64,000 nucleotides of DNA from Bradyrhizobium sp. KBS0727 (GTDB lineage Bacteria > Pseudomonadota > Alphaproteobacteria > Rhizobiales > Xanthobacteraceae): the NCBI RefSeq assembly GCF_005937885.2, contig NZ_CP042176.1, positions 4,087,501 through 4,151,500 of the forward strand, in the 5' to 3' direction. Each line of letters opens with the position of its first letter. Position 1 is the stretch's first letter. A program made the position numbers and the translations under genes. Below are positions 62,727-64,000 of the stretch, in pieces. Under the pieces are notes generated by a model, which saw only the letters and a program-made list of their open reading frames with translations, had not been told where the DNA came from and did no database searches.

Positions 62727-63167
62727 TCACTGCTGGCATTCGCCCACACGCTCGCCTTCTATTTCCGTTTTTACGTCGCTGATCAACTGCCCGGCCATCC
62801 GGCCCTTGCTGCTGACCGTAGCCGTGTAGTGGGACGGACTATCGAAGTTGAAACTGCCCAGGACATCGAGATCCAGCTGTCCCTTGCATTGCAAATGCCA
62901 CTTCAGAGTTCTTCCCGCGATTTCGCTTTCTGCCGGTTCACATGTCGAATTGACGGTGCCGCTCACCGGGCCAAAGGTTTTGGCGACGTCGCCGGCTTGT
63001 TCGGGACTGAGACAACGCGCTTTCACCCCAGACGGCGTGGTTGCACCGTTCATCACCGTAGTTGACGTAACTTTCCATTGCCCGGGTTCGATCGCCAAGT
63101 CGGATGCTTCGGCTGAAACGATCAGCACCGGGAGTGCGCACAACAATGTCATTCCGAACCTGGTCAT
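62727..63167 (-). CDS. Exported DUF3617 domain protein
   Basis: 146 residues from ATG 63167. The signal peptide ends near SAEAS. The mature part begins LAIEPGQWKVTSTTVMNGA, typical of DUF3617, with four Cys that probably form two disulfides (KARCLS, NSTCEP, LQCKG, GECQQ). Periplasmic, function unknown. A TTG at 63182 is an alternative start. Confidence 0.85.
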   Translation of the reverse strand: MTRFGMTLLCALPVLIVSAEASDLAIEPGQWKVTSTTVMNGATTPSGVKARCLSPEQAGDVAKTFGPVSGTVNSTCEPAESEIAGRTLKWHLQCKGQLDLDVLGSFNFDSPSHYTATVSSKGRMAGQLISDVKTEIEGERVGECQQ

Positions 63168-63382
63168 TTGCGTCTCTTTCAAGGGGGAAATGCGCGTTCA
63201 CGCAGCTAAAATGCGAGGTGGCATTTATCCGCCGTCATTCCGGGATGGTCCGCAGGACCAGACCTCAGGGGTGCAACTGCACCCCGGGGAATCTCGAGAT
63301 TCTCAGATGTGCAATTGCACATCGTAGTTCGATGCTTCGCATCGCCCCGGAATGACAGTTGCGAGAAGCGCAAGCGACACCA
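63168..63382. other. Intergenic region with family A repeat
   Basis: 215 bases, mostly filled by the repeat at 63234-63356; nothing else seen. Confidence 0.5.
63234..63356. repeat. Palindromic repeat, family A copy 4, enlarged
   Basis: Outer arms GTCATTCCGGGATGGTCC and GCATCGCCCCGGAATGAC as in the other copies, but two extra palindromes are inserted: AGGGGTGCAACTGCACCCC and ATGTGCAATTGCACAT. This makes it 123 bases, against 72 to 81 for the others. Confidence 0.85.
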
Positions 63383-64000
63383 CTAATTATTCGGCGGCAA
63401 CTCGATCGGGTTGTTCTGCTTGCCGGTGTTGAACTCGAAGATCTTGCGCAGCACGCCGGGGGCCATCGCCGAGATCGGGTTGACGCGCATCACCGGTTGG
63501 GCCGGCGTGCCAACGACTTCATAGGTCACGCCGATCAGGCCTTCATTGCTGCCGCCGCCGAGGAAAAGTCCAAGCACCGGAATCTGGCCGAACATGTTGT
63601 TCAGCCCGTACATCGGAACGAAGGTGCCGCTCATCCGGACCTGGTTGCTGACGCTATCAATACTGCCTTCGATGGTCGCACCGATGGCCGGACCTTTCAC
63701 AACGCCGTCCCGGATCGTCAGCTGACCGCTCTGCCGGGTGAACTCGGCGCGCAAGGCCGAAAACGACACGCTGCCCTGGCTGCCCGGCGTTCCGCCCGCG
63801 GCCACGCGCTCGAGCGAAGCCTCCCCCTTGATGGAGAAGTCGCGAACATTGATCAGGCCTTCTTTGGGGTTGGCTTCCGGCGTCGGCGGCTCCATCGCCA
63901 GCGTGAGCTGACCGCCGACGATCTTCGAATAGAAGTCGTTGAAGCGGAAGAACGCGCCGGCGTCATTGGTTTGCAGGACAATCACGTCGCGGCCCTGCCC
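63383..64000 (-). CDS. AsmA-like/DUF3971 domain protein, C-terminal part
   Basis: 205 residues are visible; the gene continues past the right edge. The visible part is beta-rich (SIKGEASLERVAAGG, GPAIGATIEGSIDSVSNQVRMSGTFVPMYGLNN) and ends with PISAMAPGVLRKIFEF, as in the C-termini of YhdP/AsmA-like proteins. These large proteins bridge the inner and outer membranes and help move phospholipids. The call rests on the C-terminal fifth only. Confidence 0.8.
   Translation of the reverse strand, partial: GQGRDVIVLQTNDAGAFFRFNDFYSKIVGGQLTLAMEPPTPEANPKEGLINVRDFSIKGEASLERVAAGGTPGSQGSVSFSALRAEFTRQSGQLTIRDGVVKGPAIGATIEGSIDSVSNQVRMSGTFVPMYGLNNMFGQIPVLGLFLGGGSNEGLIGVTYEVVGTPAQPVMRVNPISAMAPGVLRKIFEFNTGKQNNPIELPPNN

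Overview
The window looks like chromosomal DNA of a Bradyrhizobium-type alphaproteobacterium (Nitrobacteraceae). The grounds are high GC with strong third-position bias, a small heat-shock gene behind a ROSE-type RNA thermometer, a complete SUF operon, class I PHA synthase, the hom/glpX/recJ neighbourhood, a Bradyrhizobium-style outer-membrane barrel, and several families of palindromic intergenic repeats. The genus is inferred from gene content, not from a marker gene.

Layout. 1-12 kb: end of an HdeD-like gene; a DAHP synthase (aroG) behind a transcription attenuator; the EF-P modification genes epmA-epmB beside efp; an M23 endopeptidase, a lytic transglycosylase, an SDR and recJ. 12-22.3 kb: an accessory block that appears to separate recJ from the HAD/GNAT/glpX/hom/dapL group. 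It holds an IS1182-type element, a DUF1127-hydrolase pair divergent from a winged-helix/TolB/TPR protein, a methyltransferase with a decayed partial copy, and a sulfatase plus an IS110-type transposase enclosed by inverted repeats. 22.3-30.5 kb: HAD, GNAT, glpX, hom, an aminotransferase, a lipoprotein, phaC and a MAPEG protein. 30.5-36.4 kb: a methyltransferase; a paiB-like/argC operon behind an arginine leader peptide; an MBL hydrolase; hsp20 with small companion genes; DedA. 36.6-48.2 kb: parE, an outer-membrane barrel, an SDR, a flavin monooxygenase, a cupin, a caspase-like protein, a DEAD-box helicase, GGDEF and TfoX-like proteins. 48.3-55.4 kb: the suf operon, with two cysteine desulfurases. 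55.6-64 kb: a hydrolase, a DUF1697 protein, a GST, anmK, tyrS, an MFS transporter, an orphan ABC binding protein, a DUF3617 protein and the end of an AsmA-like protein.

Most notable: two attenuators built the same way. One has a leader with the run Tyr-Trp-Tyr-Phe-Ser-Tyr before aroG. The other has a leader with four tandem Arg codons before the paiB-like/argC operon. In both, a good promoter places +1 on the A of the leader ATG, so the leaders are probably leaderless, and mutually exclusive antiterminator and terminator stems can be drawn. No tRNA, rRNA or CRISPR array was seen.
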